Assembly: GCA_963920705.1 (NCBI GenBank)
Contig: OY987228.1
Coordinates: 18,298,565-18,362,564 of the forward strand
DNA from: Odiellus spinosus
Taxonomy: Eukaryota; Arthropoda; Arachnida; Opiliones; Phalangiidae
DNA: 64,000 nucleotides
Direction of reading: 5' to 3'
The notes beneath the pieces are model-generated. The model did not search any database. It was not told the DNA's origin and saw nothing but the letters and a program-made list of their open reading frames with translations. Numbering within the stretch: position 1 is the first letter of the stretch; each line of letters starts with the position of its first letter. Below, piece by piece: positions 61,498-64,000 of the stretch. Position numbers and translations under genes: made by a program.

Positions 61498-63500
61498 ATA
61501 AATTTAAATTACGCATTAATTAATATTTAATTTAACATATAGGAGTGGTTTTTTCCACAGATATCGAATTATCCCCGATTGTTAGTTATCCATTGGAAAT
61601 TTTAAAGAAAGGGAAAGTGAAAGAGAAATGAATGACTAATCGCACCCATTCTAGTATTTGAATTATACATGATAGTATTTGATCCCCTTTTTTATCTCTA
61701 CCTTCAAAAGCATTTAAAAGATCCTTACGCCAGAACGTCTAGAAAACTCAACTCCCTATTTTAAACTGGAATTAAATTATGTAACACTATACTAATAAAC
61801 AGAACTCTACCGGCATACCAAAAATTCTAATATTGTGCAAATCTAAATTAAGGTTGATGTCCATAAAATAAATCTCAAAACATAACAAAGTCATTACCCC
61901 CGAAAAAATTGTAAATAATATTGTAAAAACCAAAATCCCAAGTTGAGTCTCGTAAGTCTCTTCAGACTTGGTCAAAGCTATTTCATATGACAAAACCTTT
62001 GAGATATTATGCCTAATAGTTAAAAAAAAGTATAATCTCAGATTTAATTAGTTCTAGTAATAATATAATTTAATTAAAAGTTAACTGTAAGCTATTCAAA
62101 ACATATAACCCGTAAAAATAGTTCCCCTAACATATAACATAATCGATTATGACAACAAAAATATCTTTTAATTCAGGAGCCATAAGCGAAACGTACGGTG
62201 TGTGACGCGTTGTAACCCACGATCCTGTTTTCGAAGAAAATTTAAAGACCTTGCCGAGCTCGGCTTAAAGAATCTCTAAGAAAACAACGAATTAACGGAG
62301 ACCTCGTCTCTCTCTCTCTTTCTCTATAGGCTGCCCCCACGGAAGATCTTAGATCCTAATTCTTCCCTCGAGGTGTCGCCGCTGTTCGCTAGCTGTAGGA
62401 AGAGGAATTATTGGAAAAGGGAGAAAGGGAAAGTCGAGATCGCGGGAAGATCATAGGCTGGGTGTGGAGGAAGTTAGCTCGTAAAGCCGAAGAGAAGCTT
62501 CTGCCATCGCCAGGTGCGACTCTCGTGTTTACCTTTGCTCTTTTCGAGACCATTCCTCCCCCTCCAGCTCTTTTCTCCGTTATAAGCCGTAATGACGAAT
62601 TCGGGAACGAGAGAGTGAGAGGAGAAACTAAGAATGACTTCCTTTTCGGTAGCGACACGTCTAGTTCGTGTCGGATTAGACTGTCGTACGCTCCTGGCTC
62701 GCGAAATATACCGCCTACATCTTCCATCCCTATTTAGCTTTTAACTTAAGATATTCGCCCCAAACATTATATTCCTTCCTTTTGTTCGCTTAGTTACGAC
62801 TTCGGATCATGTTTGGAATACCTCTAGAGTCTAGACAACGACGAAATAACTGATCTGGCCTATAAATACGCGAGATCAGTACGCCTTGAGTCGAATAACG
62901 GAATGAAATCTAGGTTCAACGCGTGAGCGTGCGTTTTCGTTTACTCTTTATCTGAATTAATTCAATCGCCACGAATTTATATAGGAAATTTGGGGAGTAT
63001 GTCTTCAAACGTGACACCCTGTTTCGCAAACAACGCGATACTAATTAGTTTTGCCTCTCGAGTTTGTGATTTGATACGAGATCATATTGGCTATCGCGAA
63101 ACATTTATTCCCACTTTGTTTCGAGTTTCCTCGTTATCTTTTCACGTTCAAATGGCAACGTAATGAATCTTTAGGTTGGTGGGTTGGCGTTATTTATACA
63201 TGGAATATTTCTTAAGAATTTTAATTTACAGAGACTAATAGGGTACGATTTTTCAAGAAAGTTTCGCGATAGGCTTAAACTATTCGTCTATCACTCGTGG
63301 ACCAATAAAAAATGGAGGGATCAGACACACGTGTGCCATATTTGCGCGATATAAAAATATTTCCTCACGATAAAACCAATTTTCGCGCTTTCAATTCAGC
63401 GTTCGTATTAAGCTGGTGTTATAGAATAGGGAAATCTAATACAAGTTTATTTGTTGGTTTTTATGCCGACTAAATTAGCGGTTTCGCGGTAGAGTGGTAG
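61498..63500. other. 3' flank, no gene recognised
   Basis: AT-rich to about 62.15 kb, then GC-balanced (62.2-63.2 kb). No family-recognisable frame. A 68-codon reverse-strand frame (61787-61993) encodes one hydrophobic, membrane-span-like segment but has no supporting splice or homology evidence. Confidence 0.5.
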
Positions 63501-63504
63501 ACTA

Positions 63505-63650
63505 GACAAGGGGTCTATTTTTTTCTAAGGTAAATTTTTACAGGGAGGTCTTCATTTTCAAGGGGGCCTATTTTTTCAAGGGGTCTATTTTTTCAAGGGG
63601 TCTATTTTTTCAAGGGACCTATTTTATCAAGGGGTCTATTTTTTTCGATT
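63505..63650. repeat. 18-bp tandem repeat, first degenerate block
   Basis: Variants of CAAGGGGTCTATTTTTT follow one another with 17-18 bp spacing (for example CAAGGGGTC, CAAGGGGGCC, CAAGGGACC). It is the same unit as the cleaner block at 63795-64000, separated from it by a 140-bp stretch with the CCTAA run. Confidence 0.85.
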
Positions 63651-63695
63651 TGGGTCGAAATGGTCGAATTTCATATGATCGATTGAGTTAAAAAA

Positions 63696-63719
63696 CTAAC
63701 CTAACCTAACCTAACCTAA
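63696..63719. repeat. telomere-like (CCTAA/TTAGG) run, about five units
   Basis: CTAAC repeated four times plus CTAA. On the reverse strand this is TTAGG, the canonical arthropod telomere unit. At 24 bp it is an interstitial telomere-like motif, not a chromosome end, because other repeat sequence continues on both sides. It supports an arthropod source. Confidence 0.8.
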
Positions 63720-63794
63720 ATATTTCGATCATTTAATCCAAAAAAAACTGGTTTCGATCACTTAAAAGTCGATCAATTGGGACTATACCATTTT

Positions 63795-64000
63795 TTTCAA
63801 GGGCTGTATTTTTTCAAATGGTCAATTTTTTCAAGGGGTGTATACTCTCAAGGGGGTCTATTTTTTCAAGGGGGTCTATACTTTCAAGGGGGTCTATACT
63901 TTCAAGGGGGTCTATTTTTTCAAGGGGGTCTATTTTTTCAAGGGGGTCTATTTTTTCAAGGGGGTCTAATTTTTCAAGGGGGTCTATTTTTTCAAGGGGG
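63795..64000. repeat. 18-bp tandem array running off the right edge
   Basis: Unit CAAGGGGGTCTATTTTTT, with variants TATACTTT and TAATTTTT in place of TATTTTTT. At least eleven units are visible, becoming more uniform to the right, and the array continues beyond the window. Confidence 0.95.

Noticed and set aside
61097-61516. A 139-codon reverse-strand frame as a gene
   Set aside because: It spans the foldback element and its two ends are mirror images of each other. No family similarity recognised.
63480-63510. tRNA-like D-arm wording (GCGGTAGAGTGGTAGAC)
   Set aside because: No matching TpsiC arm or acceptor stem follows; the sequence runs into the 18-bp tandem repeat.

Overview
The window is nuclear DNA of an animal, most likely an arthropod. 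The evidence is GT-AG spliced exons of one protein gene, long AT-rich non-coding sequence rich in small transposon-like repeats, and a short CCTAA/TTAGG run (the arthropod telomere unit) near the right end. I see no bacterial or viral genes, no rRNA or tRNA, and no CRISPR array. The species cannot be named from sequence alone.

One gene is convincingly present, on the + strand: an orthologue of the zinc-finger/homeodomain repressor zfh1 (vertebrate ZEB1/ZEB2). Seven coding exons were assembled from splice sites, reading frame and domain order: 7554-8268, 52172-52614, 53485-53751, 53841-55597, 55680-56199, 56296-56518 and 56637-56830. Together they give 4,119 nt, or 1,372 codons plus stop, with the frame kept at all six junctions. 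The protein has an acidic N-terminal block with a ZEB-specific motif, an N-terminal zinc-finger cluster of five, a central C2HC finger, a divergent homeodomain, a PLDLS-type CtBP-binding motif with a weaker second copy, and a C-terminal cluster of three fingers.

Layout: 1-7539 is 5' flank or upstream non-coding sequence. 7554-8268 is the first recognisable coding exon. 8269-52171 is a 43.9 kb first intron, a mosaic of AT-rich repeat-bearing stretches and more GC-balanced, CpG-bearing stretches that are candidate regulatory DNA. It holds a 27/29-bp tandem array, a TA-flanked MITE-like element, dispersed short repeats and long homopolymer tracts. 52172-56830 holds the other six exons, separated by introns of 82 to 870 bp. 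56831 to about 60.5 kb is a probable AU-rich 3' UTR. 60.5-64.0 kb is 3' flank with a foldback element, degenerate tandem repeats, a telomere-like run and an 18-bp tandem array that runs off the edge.

I did not find a new multi-gene system. The points most worth a second look are the roughly 86-residue spacer splitting zinc fingers 1 and 2, the conserved ZEB motifs outside the fingers, the huge first intron and its repeats, the foldback element downstream, and the possible missing upstream exon.
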